Part shown: piece by piece, positions 1-11,515 of the stretch | How positions within the stretch are numbered: the stretch's first letter is position 1 | How the letters are laid out: every line of letters begins with the position of its first letter | Assembly: GCA_033961575.1 (NCBI GenBank) | Contig: CM066728.1 | Location: 38,440,352 to 38,504,351 of the forward strand | DNA from: Aselliscus stoliczkanus | Taxonomy: Eukaryota; Chordata; Mammalia; Chiroptera; Hipposideridae | Length of the DNA stretch: 64,000 nucleotides | Direction of reading: 5' to 3' | The notes under the pieces: model-generated | What the model was told of the DNA's origin: nothing | Databases searched by the model: none | Seen by the model: the letters and a program-made list of their open reading frames with translations, nothing else | Program-made: the position numbers and the translations under genes

Positions 1-285
1 AAGAACCCAGCAAGCAGCTAGCACCTGCAACTCACAGAGGCTATTTGTTCTTTACATGTTCCCAGAACAGTACATCTCCAACGGCAAAATCTTTTGGGGT
101 GTTGGGATCAAAAATATCCTGTAAAGAAAGCTAACTACAAAAATAACGTGGTTTAAGAAAATGATGATTTTTATATAGAAAGTGGAAGCATAGGGTATAT
201 TACTGAGGGGAACATTAATGAGAGGAATATCAATTTAACAGTGACTTTGATCCGTGACATGTACCAGTTCATCTTTGCTTAATCA

Positions 286-489
286 AGAATAAGAAAACTT
301 AAAAAAAAAAAAAAAGAATAAGAAAACTTGGGCCAGCCGAGTGGCTCAGTTGGTTAAGAGCTCGCTCAAGAGTGTGAGCTGAGCTCTGAGCAACAGCAGT
401 TTGATACCCAGCCCAAACTGAACTGCCTTTGAGCTGCCAACAGGTGGCAGGATGGCTCAGCTAAAAAAAGAAAAGAAAAAAGAAAACTT
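286..489 (+). mobile_element. tRNA-derived SINE, family B (about 130 bp), with repeated flank
   Basis: The body starts at 330 with GGGCCAGCCGAGTGGCTCAG, contains GGTTAAGAGCTCGCTCAAGAG, and runs to GGATGGCTCAGCT at about 462 before an A-rich tail (464-480). The head resembles a tRNA with a pol III A box (GTGGCTCAGTTGG). The flank AGAATAAGAAAACTT occurs at 286-300, again at 316-329 directly before the SINE, and partly (AGAAAACTT) at 481-489 after the tail. The first two flank copies are separated by 15 A residues. Other family B copies lie at 12667-12836 and 56923-57076. Confidence 0.85.
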
Positions 490-994
490 GACCCCATGAA
501 ACTGGGCTAGGCCAGATACAAAATCTTGTGAAAAATAAAAGTTTAGTGAGTGCAAAAAGACAGTTATCTTGTGGAATTAAGATATGTCTAGAAAACATGC
601 GACTGTTCACAAAATATGAATTGAGTAAAAGCCAAGGGCTGTGCAAACATTTACATGAAGTGTTTCCATTAAACTCATCTTTCCATGAGTTTGAGGATTA
701 GTTTGAGAAATTTAGGACAAACCTTGCCTCCCCTGCTGGTAATGTGGCGCTAACAAGAGTGGCCACTTCGGAGTTGCCTGTCTTCCCAGAAAGTTTTTTC
801 TTGGCAGTTGAAGATATCCTGAGAGGAGAAAGCTGAACGGACCAAGAATCCCCTGTCTGCTTTTGTGAGCATATGCATCTAAAGGGGGCCAGCAAGCCTC
901 AGGGATTAAAGTGACTGAGGCTATTCCTGTTGTGTTAAGAGAAACCTGGCTTATCTTCAAGGATACAGAGTTCCCTACAGCCCTTCCATATTAA

Positions 995-1275
995 TTTTCT
1001 ATGGCTGCCACAAACTTACAAGTTCATGTTGTTTTTGGAAGAATTCAGTTTTTTATAGTTGTACCAAGGTCCCCGTTTCCGTGCTGGCCATAAGCCAGGA
1101 ATTACTCTGGGAGGTCTCTTCCAGGTCCTTGCCACATGGTCTTCTCACAGGATCTCTGACCCTGAAAGGTAAGCAACTTAGCCCTTCGTAAGGGCTCAAC
1201 TGATTAGGTCTGGCCCATCCAGGAGATTTCCTCGATTAATTCAGTGTCAACTGGTCAGGGATGTTAACTGCAGTT
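995..1275. repeat. Old interspersed repeat relic, copy 1 (family not assigned)
   Basis: The stretch opens with TTTCTATGGCTGCCACAAA and later has AAGGGCTCAACTGATTAGG followed by GGCCCATCCAGGAGAT. The same order of motifs occurs at 3008-3600, and I know it from a widespread old mammalian repeat. I cannot say with certainty whether that is an ancient L1 3' end or an LTR. The copy is degraded and shows no TSD. Confidence 0.5.
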
Positions 1276-2544
1276 GCAGAATGCCTTCACCTTTGCCTTA
1301 TCCCTTCATATTTTCAGGTCCTGCCCATACTCAAAGGGCAAGGATTCTACGAGGGCATGGGTCATTGAGGTCATTTTAGAATTCTGCCTCCCACACCTAC
1401 TTATTTTCTCACTGTGTTTTTCAGGCTCAGGAAGTGGGGTCAAGATCCTCTTCATTCTCTGTGACTGCCCCCAGACTATTACTCTTCTACCTCTCATTAA
1501 AAATCATGACAACAGCAAATATAATAAACAAAACACAGACTTTGAGACTTGTGTCATTTGGTGTTTCCACTGTCTCCTGTTTTATTGCCATCTTCTTCTA
1601 TACTCCTGCTGTCTCCTGCTCCTTCATAAAGGACGCTGGCACTTGACTTGCAGCCTTCCATTTTGTTGCGAGCCCAACCGTTACCTGGATGACTTGAGCT
1701 TCTCTTCCTCTCCATGGAGAGATGTTGGGAGTCGGGATGGAAAGGAACATAGCAAGGGGCGTGTGTGTCAGCTCTTTGATTCTTTAAGTGAATTTTAGTG
1801 ATGCCTGAAAGAGTATGGGTTTTGTATTTTATATAGTTATTTTTTTAGATAGTTCAAAAAGTTTTTCTTGTGATTTTGTTTAATGGCAGCCTACCTTAGT
1901 AATGGTGAGAGGTAAAGGATAGGGATCAGGAGCCTGAGTTGCTGAGCTCTGGGCCCTGGGCATGGTGCGGACTGTGATCATTAGAGAAAGGAAGGAGGAA
2001 AGTGTGGCGAAAGGGGAGACTGGACGTTGGCCGAGGTGCTAGCTGGTCAACTCTAGAGCTACTGAGATAGCCTGAGTGGTCTGTTTTATTTTAACAAAGG
2101 GGAGTCCATTTCCTTCCACTGCGCTTTGGTTGTCAAGTACCAATCATGTTCTTAGACCACGGTAGCTGGAGTAGGAAATTTGTCAGAATCTATTTCTCCT
2201 TTCCTGGTCCTGCCTCCACTCTGGAGTGTTGTTCTGAGCCCACACTGGACCAGTGACTTCTTTGAACATCTGACCTGGTAGGCTGATTGCGGAGAGGTTT
2301 CCCTAAATCTCTTTATGAATGCTCAGAATTTAGCCCTTAGTGTACGGAATCTTGCTGTCTCAATTAGAAAGAATTTACCTAGTGTTGTGGACCTTTTCAT
2401 ATGTCATCTGTTTGCCATCTCAGTTTCTCTCCGTAGTTCTACAGCAGAACGCATCTGAGCAGTGACTCTGCCTGAACCTGGTGTCCCTTCGCCCTTTGTG
2501 AGCTGAGTGGAAGAAGGGGTTTGAGTGCTGCCTTGGGTACTCAG

Positions 2545-2775
2545 TTCTCTAGAATGGCTCTATCCAAGACTGTAGCCTCTAGCCACATGCAAATATAAAA
2601 GTTAAATTGTAAACAAATAAAGTGGATGAAAACTTCAGGTCCTCCCTCATACTGGTCACATTGCAAATGCTCGTGGTCACATGGGACCGCTGGTTACTCT
2701 GGTGGACAGCAGAGATGCAGAACCTCTCCACAATTGCAGAAGGTTCTTTGGGACAGTGTTACTTTGAGCGCTTCT
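2545..2775. mobile_element. Probable hAT (Charlie-like) DNA transposon remnant
   Basis: The stretch carries GCCTCTAGCCACATG, later GTCACATGGGACCGCTGGTTACTCTGG.. in short pieces, and ends in TTGCAGAAGGTTCTTTGGGACAGTG. This order (AGCCACATG.., then a right end ..CAGAAAGTTCTATTGGACAG..) is familiar from an old mammalian non-autonomous hAT element. The terminal repeats are too eroded to define exact ends. Confidence 0.5.
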
Positions 2776-3007
2776 TTCCCTCTGGCCCCACAGCAGTGGA
2801 GATTCCAGTGTCCAGTTCTTTCTTGGGGTTGACGCTCAGTTGACTCTCAGGTGAGACTTGGCTGTCGCTTTGCTCTCAGACCTTTGACAGCTTGGTTGCA
2901 ACTGCAAGCCAGCTTCCTGCTATACCCTGCTACCCCTACAGAAGGATTTGAGGGTGGCCCAGAGAAGACTGGCCAGCCTGAGAGAGCTCCCTCACGGTGC
3001 TGGAAAC

Positions 3008-3600
3008 GCCATGTACCAGTTTCCTATTGCTGCTGTGACAAATTACCACACACTTAGCCCCTTACAACATACATTTGTTATCTCACGGTTTATAAGTTAG
3101 ATATCTGACACAGGTCTCAACCAGGCTAAAAACAAAGTGTTGGCTGGCTTGTGTTCCTTTCTGGAAGCTCAAGGGGTAAATCTTTTTCTTGCCCCTTCAG
3201 ATTTTTGACAGAGTTCAGTTTCTCAAGTTGTAGATCTGAAGTCCCCATTTCTTGCTGTCTGGCAGCTCAGGGCTGTTCTCAGCTTCCAGACGCTGCCTAC
3301 ATTCCTGGGCTCCTGGCCGTCTCCCTCCCTAGTCAAGGCCAGTAAAGGCAGGTGGAATCCCTTTAACAGTTCATAGGGCTCCTGCATCTTCTTTCATTAA
3401 GTCTCTCTGAGTTTAGCTGGGAAAGGTTCTCTGCTTATAAGGGCTCATGTGATTAGACTGGGCCTACCCTGATAATGCAGGATAATCTCCCCATCTCAAA
3501 ATCCCTGACATTAATCACATCTGCAAAGTCTCTTTTGGTAATATATAAAGTAAAATATTATAAACATCTTTGGGAGGGGTGTTACTTGCTCTACCACATG
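3008..3600. repeat. Old interspersed repeat relic, copy 2 (family not assigned)
   Basis: This copy is longer and better preserved than the one at 995-1275. It opens with TTTCCTATTGCTGCTGTGAC AAATTACCACA, continues through a GC-richer middle (CTGGCAGCTCAGGGCTG..), and then has AAGGGCTCATGTGATTAG, TAATGCAGGATAATCTCCCC and TTAATCACATCTGCAAAGTC before ..GCTCTACCACATG. The motif order is that of a common old mammalian repeat whose name I cannot fix from memory (L1M/L1ME-type 3' end or an LTR). Confidence 0.6.
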
Positions 3601-4335
3601 CTTCCAGATTGATTCTTTGCATGCTATGAAGCAAAAATAGCTCATTTAAAATGTAGTCCATTTGATGAGGATAATTAAGATCCTGTCATCTTTGTGTAAA
3701 CGGTATTATTAATTTTGTTTGGAGGCTAAATATCCGGGGAACCAGGAAACGTCAGAAAAAGAGTAGAGAAAATAAAGAAAAGGGGGAAAGTGGTACTTGG
3801 AGGAAATCTTTACTTCTTCAGCATGTTTTGTTGCTTCCCACGTGGCGAAATACACAACCTGGAGTAGTACAATTTGGAGACATTGACAAACCATCACTAA
3901 GATGTCTGTATTAACCATTTACTCCTATTTCATCTTTAAAATATAAGAAAACCTATACAAAAGTGGCATTATAATCATGAAGGTAAGTATCTGAAATTGA
4001 ACAATGTTAAAGAGAATAACCCTATCAAATTATGGGTAATATATTTAACAGCTTCCCCATATATTAGATTGCTTACTTTTTATTTTTATTATTCCTCAAT
4101 AAAATCTGTTTATTTTAATGTTTGTTGCCATTCCTATATTCACCATAGATTTCTTCCTTCATGTTTAATTTAGTGTGTAAAATATTGTATAAACAGTTTA
4201 ATCAAATGATTCTAGACTATTGCCTATTTTAAATATTGTATAGGATACTCTTCTTTGTAATAAACTATACTTAGAATTTTTGAGAGTGAATGTAACATTT
4301 ACCTTTCTCATCTTTCATTTTATTTATCTCATTAG

Positions 4336-4466
4336 CTAAGAAACCTTTCCAGCTTGGACCTACGTCATATCACAGAACTGGATAATGAAACCGTGATGGA
4401 AATTGTCAAGAGGTGCAAAAATCTTAGCTCTCTCAATCTCTGTCTGAACTGGATCATAAATGACAG
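4336..4466 (+). CDS. FBXL17: FBXL17 internal coding exon (leucine-rich repeats)
   Basis: The exon follows a pyrimidine-rich tract ending in ..TCTCATTAG and is followed by the donor AG|GTAACA. Read in phase 0 it is open for 43 codons plus 2 nt, and it includes LRNLSSLDLRHITELDNE and ETVMEIVKRCKNLSSLNL, then LCLNWIINDR across the donor. The L..L..L.L spacing and the C-x-NL-x-x-L-x-L pattern are those of F-box-type leucine-rich repeats, and I recognise the sequence as FBXL17. By my recollection of the human protein it lies roughly 120 residues before the C terminus. FBXL17 is the substrate receptor of an SCF (SKP1-CUL1-F-box) ubiquitin ligase and is known for clearing wrongly paired BTB-domain dimers; the repeats form the substrate-binding solenoid. 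A second AG at 4339-4340 could start the exon 5 nt later. The donor leaves 2 nt, so the next exon starts in phase 2. No internal stop or frameshift is present. Confidence 0.93.
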
Positions 4467-4642
4467 GTAACAATTGTAACATCTTAAAAACCTGTCTCCA
4501 GAAGAAAAGTGTGTTCTATGTACCAAATACTATTAATAATTATCATTATAACAAGGCATATCAACTTTAAGTAAAATTTAATGTACCCATGCATTTTCAA
4601 ATAGATATGTTTAAGTTTTGAAAACCTTTTAGATGTATATAC

Positions 4643-5103
4643 TTTTTTTTTAAAGATTTTTTAAATTGGGGAATTGGGGGAGGGGAACAGTGTTGGGGAA
4701 TCGGGGAAGGGGAACAGACAAGTTGCTGTCTTTTTTTTCTTCAGTCTAGTTGCGGAGGACGTTGCTTCACTGTCCCATGTTGGTATCGTCATTGCGCTCT
4801 TCCCGGATGAGGCAGATCGTTCACAGGCCTCTGGATAGTCGCTCACTGTGGCTATTGGCTATTGGCAGCTCACACTGGCTGCCAGCCACTCACGTTGGCT
4901 GCCAGCCACTCACTGCAGCCTTTGGCAGCCCACTGCAGCAGGGGCTGCAGCCCACACAGTCGCCGGGGCTCGCATAGCCCAGCTCCAGGTGGAGCTGTTG
5001 TTAGCTGTAGAGGGCAGTGTCACTGGCCCTCATAGGTGGGATCCAAACCAGGACGCTGGTATCCGAAAACCAGCTCTTAACCAGTGCGCCACTCGGCCGG
5101 CCC
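4643..5103 (-). mobile_element. Long tRNA-derived SINE, family A (Rhin-1-like), copy 1
   Basis: On the minus strand the element starts at 5103 with GGGCCGGCCGAGTGGCGCAC, passes the B-box-like GGTTTGGATCCCACC, and ends in CCCCAATT..AATCTTTAAA plus an A tail at 4643-4652. The target-site duplication TAGATGTATAT is at 4630-4640 and 5104-5114. The central part has short imperfect repeats built on GGCTGCCAGCCACTCAC. The element is about 460 bp and has no protein-coding capacity; the short frames across it are chance. Confidence 0.93.
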
Positions 5104-5114
5104 TAGATGTATAT

Positions 5115-5980
5115 TTTTAATGTATCCATTGCTTTTATTTGCAGCAAGGATTTTTTTTGTTTTTTTTTTGGTGCTAAGATTCAAATATTTGCCTAAACAG
5201 TTATAATAATAGCAGTCTGTTGAATTTTTTTCTTTGTCACCCATTCAGGATATATTGCTATATTTGTCACTTTAATATTTTTGCAGCTATTGTGGTTGAT
5301 TTTACTATTCACTTACCAAGGAAAATGATTCTGAGAAACTATTTCAAACATTATGCATTCAGATTCTTTCTCAAGGATGACATTTTGTTCTCTGTATAAA
5401 TATAATTTGTTTTGAAAATGGAAATCATGTAATGGACAATTTAATATATAGTGTAAGATGTGTAAATTGGGTAGTTTTTTCTTATAAACAAGGATAAATT
5501 ATTTCTTTGAAATAGTAAGGAAAAAAAGATGCAAGAAACCTTGAAAGTAGACTTTTTTATAAGGAAAATTACTGCAGAGTAGTACTACTGTATTACTACT
5601 GAACGTTTTAGATAGGTTCTTAAATATAGGTGAAATATGGGTGTGATACAAGATTTTTGTCCAATTACTTTTCAAGAATAAGGTTTTTTTCAAGATAGGC
5701 CACCAAAAATATTTTTCAAGTTAGGCCACCAAAAAGCACTATTTCAGCTAAAACTGGAACCTATTTAGATTTAAATATTTTTTTCGCAAGTAGATAGAAT
5801 AGTTTATTGTTTGTGTCTGATAATGCTTCAAATTCAAGACACTTTGACCCTCCACTTTTAATTTTCTTTTATACTTTAAAAATAAAATCACATAGGCTCC
5901 ATTTTCCCCAATTATGATAAATTCTGTTGACATTTTCTTAAATTACTCTGCGTTACTCTTTAAATTATGTGATAGCCATT
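5115..5980. other. FBXL17: Intron sequence, nothing recognised apart from the 26-bp duplication
   Basis: The stretch is AT-rich with T-rich runs. No repeat family, exon-like frame with splice sites or structural RNA was recognised. Confidence 0.6.
5686..5737. repeat. Two-copy tandem duplication (26-bp unit)
   Basis: The unit TTTTTCAAGATAGGCCACCA followed by AAAATA is repeated immediately as TTTTTCAAGTTAGGCCACCA followed by AAAAGC. The two copies differ at only a few positions, so this is a simple, fairly recent local duplication. Confidence 0.85.
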
Positions 5981-5993
5981 GACTTGGCTCTTT

Positions 5994-6449
5994 TTTTTTT
6001 TTTTTTAAAGATTTTATTGGGGAATTGGTGGAGGGGAATAGCGTTGGGGAATCGGGGAAGGGGAACAGACAAGTTGCTGTCCCCTTGTTCTTCAGTCTAG
6101 TTGTGGAGGATGTTGCTTCACTGTTGGTATCATCATTGCGCTCTTCCCGGATGAGGCAGATCGGTCGCTGGCCTCTGGATGTCGCTCATCGCGGCTATTG
6201 GCAGCTCACGCTTGGCTGCCAGCCGCTCACGCGGGCTGTGGGCCACTCACTGCAGCCTACGGCAGCCCACTGCAGCCCACTGCAGCAGAGGCTGCAGCCC
6301 ACACCATCACCGGGGCTCGCACAGCCCAGCTCCAGGTGGAGCTGTTGTTAGCTGTAGAGGGCAGTGTCACTGGCCCTCATGTGGGATCCGAACCGGGGCC
6401 GCTGGCATCCCAAAACCAGCGCTTAAGCAATGCGCCACTCGGCCGGCCC
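5994..6449 (-). mobile_element. Long tRNA-derived SINE, family A, copy 2
   Basis: The target-site duplication GACTTGGCTCTTT is at 5981-5993 and 6450-6462. The minus-strand 5' end at 6449 is GGGCCGGCCGAGTGGCGCAT; the 3' end has CCCCAATAAAATCTTTAAA and an A tail of about 16. Compared with copies 1 and 3 it has an extra CCCACTGCAG unit in the central repeat-rich part. Confidence 0.94.
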
Positions 6450-6824
6450 GACTTGGCTCTTTCTTAATAAAATTTTTCTTGAAAAATTTACTAATCTAGA
6501 ATGGACACATGGTCATCATTTATAAAAGGTGTTAATTGTTTTTGAGTAATAGCCACTGTATGAAGTATATTGAAATCTAAAGAGAAGCAATACAAATTTT
6601 AAAACTAAAATTCTTGATCTATAATCAACATTCTTCTCAATTATGTGATGACTTAAAATAATCTTTTAAGTGTTTTTCATAACAGCTAATAAAGTACATG
6701 AAAACATTATCCTGTGGTTTCAGGTATTTAACATTAGCTTGATATTAAGATAAACTTGTTAATATTACATCAAATTAAAAGGAGAAAATTGTTTCTGCAA
6801 AAAATGATTATGAAAATGATTGCT

Positions 6825-6915
6825 TTTCATTCCACAACACTTTTCTGAATACCTGCGGTGTGCAGGAGTCAATACTTAGAGACTACAGAGGTAAATAAGA
6901 TGCAGTTCATATACG
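6825..6915 (-). mobile_element. L2 3' end relic
   Basis: The text ..ACTTTTCTGAATACCTGCGG.. to ..ACTACAGAGGTAAATAAGATGC matches the antisense form of the L2 3' end (..GAGCACCTACTATGTGCCAGG..GGGGATACA..AATAAGA..), with many substitutions. Confidence 0.55.
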
Positions 6916-7614
6916 GTTATAAGGGCTATCTTCTAAGTAAACATTTTCCTTAAGTTTGTATCATTTAAACAAAAGTATTTAGGGATTTCAAATCTTTTAG
7001 CTCTTCAAATGCTATTTTCGCCATAACTGGATATTTATAAATATAAAAATGGGCAGCCCTCACTTGCCTTTTCTTCCCTTAGTTAGGCTTTATCTACTCC
7101 AACCTCTTGCTATTTCAATCAGTTTTTTTTACTTAACTGTAATGGCTATTGGGTATTTGATCTTAAATATATGTACTGTAGGGATTTATTTGAAAGGAAT
7201 GAAAGTGTATTTTTATGTTTTTAATGGAAAAGTTTGGATTAATTGAGCAAATACGCATTTTAATGAGGTTGAGCAGTACAATTTTAAAGATCAGACTCTT
7301 AGGTTTTAATTACACTGCTTGCACTTATCCTGTGTACTGTAATAGAAGTTTCAAACATTAAAATCCACTTTGCGGTATCATCTAAATTACTCATCTCGTT
7401 GTTCTTGCCATACTCTATCACTAAGCTAAGTAATATTTGTAATTATATTGGTGTAAATCTAGGACTTCCCATCAGACTTAATTATAATTTTAGCACTTAG
7501 CCCAGATGGGTTAGTAACCTTTCATATAGAGGGCACTGGAATGCACTAATGCATTTAGCCTATCAATTAGCATCTGTTTTACATTTGTTCATGATTATTA
7601 TCCTCTGCTAAATC

Positions 7615-7760
7615 AGGAAGCATTTATTAACCCGCTGCTAAATACTAGGTATTGTGTCTCAGACTGTGGGGCACCGAGTCCCTGCTGCTCTCCAAGGTTG
7701 CTGGTAGGTGACATCAGACTTATTAATGAGTGAGATAATAGTGAGCCATGTGAGGATAAA
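7615..7760 (-). mobile_element. L2 3' end relic
   Basis: AAGCATTTATTAACCCGCTG CTAAATACTAGGTATTGTGTC and ..GAGTCCCTGCTGCTC.. follow the antisense L2 3'-end pattern. It is old, with no TSD. Confidence 0.5.
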
Positions 7761-10700
7761 GGGGAGGAAGGTAACCTTTATTACCCAGGTAATTGATAGG
7801 CACTTTACACGTGTTCTCATTTAATTCTTTCACTATCTTTTGTTCAGTGGAAGGTCATGCTATGCCTATTAAATTTAGACCATTTGTTTGACTTTGGCTT
7901 TTCCGATGGATGTATTTTTCTATCATTGCTGCAGTAGAAATTGGATGAGGACAAACAAGAAAAAGCAAATGGCTAATGAGCCAGTTTTCCATTTCATAGC
8001 AGGGATTCATACACAATTGAAATTTATATGTAAAATTTTTATTGTTCTTTTTTAAACTAATCTCTTTGTTAGAAAGGACCTATATGTGTAATGCTGCTAG
8101 CTTTAATAAAGGAGTCCTCACATGAAGATAAACTTTGATACTCTTCTCAGCACTTAGATATAATATCCAGGATTCTTAAAGTTCTTAGCTATAAATTTTT
8201 TTTGACGTTCAAAATTTTTACATGTGTAGTAATTGAAGGTCTTTATTTCAATTATGCTCATGGTACCATTTAGCCTTTTGTGGTTCTTGAATTGATCCGT
8301 GTGACTTAAGACATGCCGTTCTTTATCTTTGTTTTTTCTAAAAGCACTTTTTGTGTTTAGAGAGTTAAACAGCATGATATTTTCTTGTATTCAGAAGGAT
8401 GGCCTAGTAGTCATTTGACATTTACCGTTCCTTTTGAATACAAATAAAATCCAAGTGGTTTTTGAAAAGAAGACACTATTTCTATCAGTGATATAAATTA
8501 AACATCTGGTTGTTGTGTCTCCACCACTCTCTCTCACTCCAAGTTTGTTGAAGTGTTTAGTTGTAGTTGATATAAATCTTTTGTTATTTCACATCCAATT
8601 TAGTTTTCATCATTTTTGTATGTTTGGCACAGAGTCCAAAAGCAGCATGCTTTGGATGTAAAGAACTGATACATATAAAAAATTGAATGATTCTGAGCAT
8701 CTTTATAGTAATATGTTTATAATGGCTCTTTTTCTCCAAGAAGAATTAAGTGAAATCTAATTGATTTTAAAAGATCTTTGCAAAAGACATTTTTAATATT
8801 TAAATGGGCTATGAAAGAGACAATCTCCCCATTTAAAAATTTTAATGTTAGTTCTGAAAATAAAGTTCAATCACATGATCCATACACCTATTATCAAAGA
8901 TATGGTTCCTCCATTGAGTTAGGATAACAGTAGAGGACAATAATACAAGAGAAATGAAAGATTCTCTACCATCCATCAGCTAAAGTCACAAAACATGACA
9001 AAGCCAGACTGGTTGTTAAAGTAAATTATGTTGCCAACCAGTTGAACTTGCCTAGCTAGAGATTTATTCTTTGAATTTGCAGTTAAAAACAATGTTAAAT
9101 TTGTTGAACATTCTTTCAGGAGTTAATTTGCTGTGCAAATCTTATATTTATGTAAATAGGGCTGTTGCATCAGCGGACACTCTACCCCTGGGAGAATTTT
9201 AATTCTTAGACTGCTGTGACCAGTTTCTTTCAAGTATAAAGTAACATTCACAATATGTTGCTGTTTCACTTTATATGTCCTAGTGTTTAGAATAGTAACT
9301 ATAGATATTTTCTCTTTAAATAAAAACTTTTAAAGAAGTCCATTTCAAGTTGCAGACTGGTGGGCCACAGCTGAGTTCTGTCCACAAAGCTGTTTTGTTT
9401 GTCCTACACAATATTTTAAAATCGAATTAGTTGCCAACACTTTAAAAATTAGGATAGTTCACATAAAAATTCTGAATTTGGGCCATCTCTCAGAAAACTT
9501 GCAGATCTAGCCACATTGGACCCACATTTTCTCATGGCAGCAATCTTTTCAGGATGAGGAATGGGCTGTTCTTTTGGCCCATTCTCCGTTTTTCCACTAT
9601 TCCTACCAAGCATGATCTGTTCTTTTGTATTATCTGCCTGTTTCTGCCTAGTTTACACATGGAGTTATTCTTTATTAAAATCCAGAATGTAGAGATTTTT
9701 TTTTAGGTATTTTTTATTTTAAAACAAATAATTGTTATAAATTGAGTCTGATAAAATATATTAACAGATAATAGAGACTTAGTGTACCTAAATTATTTCT
9801 TCATGATTTCGAGCATTAGAACAGGTAGAAATTACAGACGGAAACCTAATTCAGCTTAAAATAAGATAAAAACCTCCATTTTCATCAACTGCCTTCCAGA
9901 ATGGAAAATTCACTCCCACTTAGTGTTCAAACGAGTTATAAAAGTTGCTTGAATTATAAAGAAGTTTAAACTAGTTTACTAAACTCCCTCTGACTTCAAG
10001 CCTGTGATTTACATGAATTTATTTGCAGTGTTTAGAATTTGATTCATGATTCCTTTGTTTATAATATTAAGAAAAATCTTAAGACTATTCTTTCTATTTG
10101 GTTTTTCTGTGTATAGCCCTTTTTAGTCTTCTTGGTATATTCGGGTTGAATTTGTAGAATGACAAATTACTTTACTACACCTTTCAGGGAGACTGACAGC
10201 ACCCTGGCTCATGTAAAACTCAATGAGGCATTCTATAAAGATTTTCTAACTCCCTTGATCTTCTGTGGATGTTTATTCTGTTTCTTCTTTCAAATTTCCG
10301 TTGATTCAATAAAAAACGGTGACATTTAGAAATAAAGTTCAGAGAGGATTTGAGCAGGTGTTGGTGGTATAAAATATTTGCTGAGTGCCCATTGTGTTTT
10401 ATTTCCAAGAATTGTTTTTGAACATATGCTATATATTGTATTTATAAGTATTTGAGGACTGGGTGGATAATCTGCCATCTTCTTGTGAATGTCATGTCAC
10501 AGAGGACTTAGAATTTTATTTCATTTCAATCCCCTAATATTACTTAATTCTCCCAGAGACAGGTTTAAAGATTGCCCAGGGGAAACAAACCTATCCATTA
10601 AATCCGGCAAGCATAGCTGAATTTGAGTTTGAGAATATTTTGTTTTCTATTAAAGTTAAGTGGTCTGGAGGAGAGGAATATTTTTCACCTTGGAGTATTG

Positions 10701-11300
10701 AGTGTGAAGTTTGAACTGTTTTCTCCTATAAAAGCCTGAACACTTGGAAATAAAAAGGCTGCAAAAATAATGCAGACTATTTAGCAACTCTGCGATGGTG
10801 TTTACCGTGGAGCCTGTGTAGAACGCGGAGCAGTCTGAATGCATACCCTTGGTGCCCAATAATGGCACTGGGCTGGCTAGGTGGAGCTTTACCCAAACTT
10901 CATGTTAGCTTCTCTTTGTAGTCTGCTGTATAGCTTTGTGTATGTTCTGTGATATTTATTTATATTTTTTCAAAAAGACTAAGAAATATATTTTACTGAG
11001 TTTCGGGGAGGTTGTAAGGACAGAACTGAGTCTTTCTGAGCTGGTGACACTTGTTTCAGGTTGGCATCTTCTTTTGACACTCTTTGATATTCACAATTAT
11101 TTGTAAGACCATCCTTAGAAGAATAGTATGGCATTGGAGTAATTACTATTCAGGCTCCCAAACTGTTTACAAAAATGTCTTCTGTGTCCTTCTTGCCATT
11201 AGACCCTCTCTTTGAAGCCCTGATTGGTTTTTATAGTGCTGGTGAGGTCAGAGTGTAGAATATTTTCTCTTTTGTTTTTGGACCAAAAATAATAACAATA
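7761..11300. other. FBXL17: Intron sequence without recognised features
   Basis: About 3.5 kb of AT-rich single-copy-looking DNA. I see no SINE, no L1 end, no microsatellite of note and no frame with believable splice sites. The longest frames (about 60-70 codons) have no domain-like character. Confidence 0.55.
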
Positions 11301-11304
11301 ATAA

Positions 11305-11515
11305 AATAGTAGCTACCATTTATTACAATCTGTGTCATATACACTGCTGCAGTTTACACACAATGTTTCATTTAATCTTTACAATAACCTGGAGAAGAAA
11401 TTAGCCCCATTTTCAAATGAAGGAATTAAGGTCCAGAGAGGTGAGTCCAGCTCAACAGTAAGTGATGAAAACAAGACTAAAATCCATTTTGTGTGTCTTC
11501 AAAGTCCAAGCTCGA
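11305..11515 (-). mobile_element. MIR relic
   Basis: The order ..TACCATTTATT.., ..TTTCATTTAATCTTTACAATAACC.. in pieces, GAAATTAGCCCCATTTTCAAATGA and GGTCCAGAGAGGTGAG is the antisense MIR pattern (core SINE of ancestral mammals), eroded. Confidence 0.65.

Larger units (their letters stand above)
1..4335 (+). other. FBXL17: FBXL17 intron upstream of the exon
   Basis: This is non-coding, AT-rich sequence on the 5' side of the recognised exon. It contains a short tRNA-type SINE (330-480), two relics of an old repeat (about 995-1275 and 3008-3600) and a hAT-like remnant (about 2545-2775). The remaining stretches (1-285, 490-990, 1276-2540, 2776-3005, 3601-4300) hold nothing I recognise. The open frames here are short, have no family resemblance and look like chance. 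Confidence 0.85.

Noticed and set aside
330..480. A functional tRNA gene in the SINE heads
   Set aside because: The heads keep A- and B-box-like parts but cannot fold into a full cloverleaf as written, and they occur in many retroposed copies with TSDs and A tails.
1274..1798. Plus-strand open frame of 174 codons
   Set aside because: The product is a low-complexity mix rich in Leu, Cys, Ser and Phe from pyrimidine-rich DNA, with no family resemblance and no promoter or splice evidence. It is treated as chance.
6025..6351. Frames of about 90-110 codons repeated at several sites (also 4848-5120, 21508-21940, 62322-62574)
   Set aside because: These similar frames recur because they are translations of the long family A SINE, which is a non-coding pol III retroposon.
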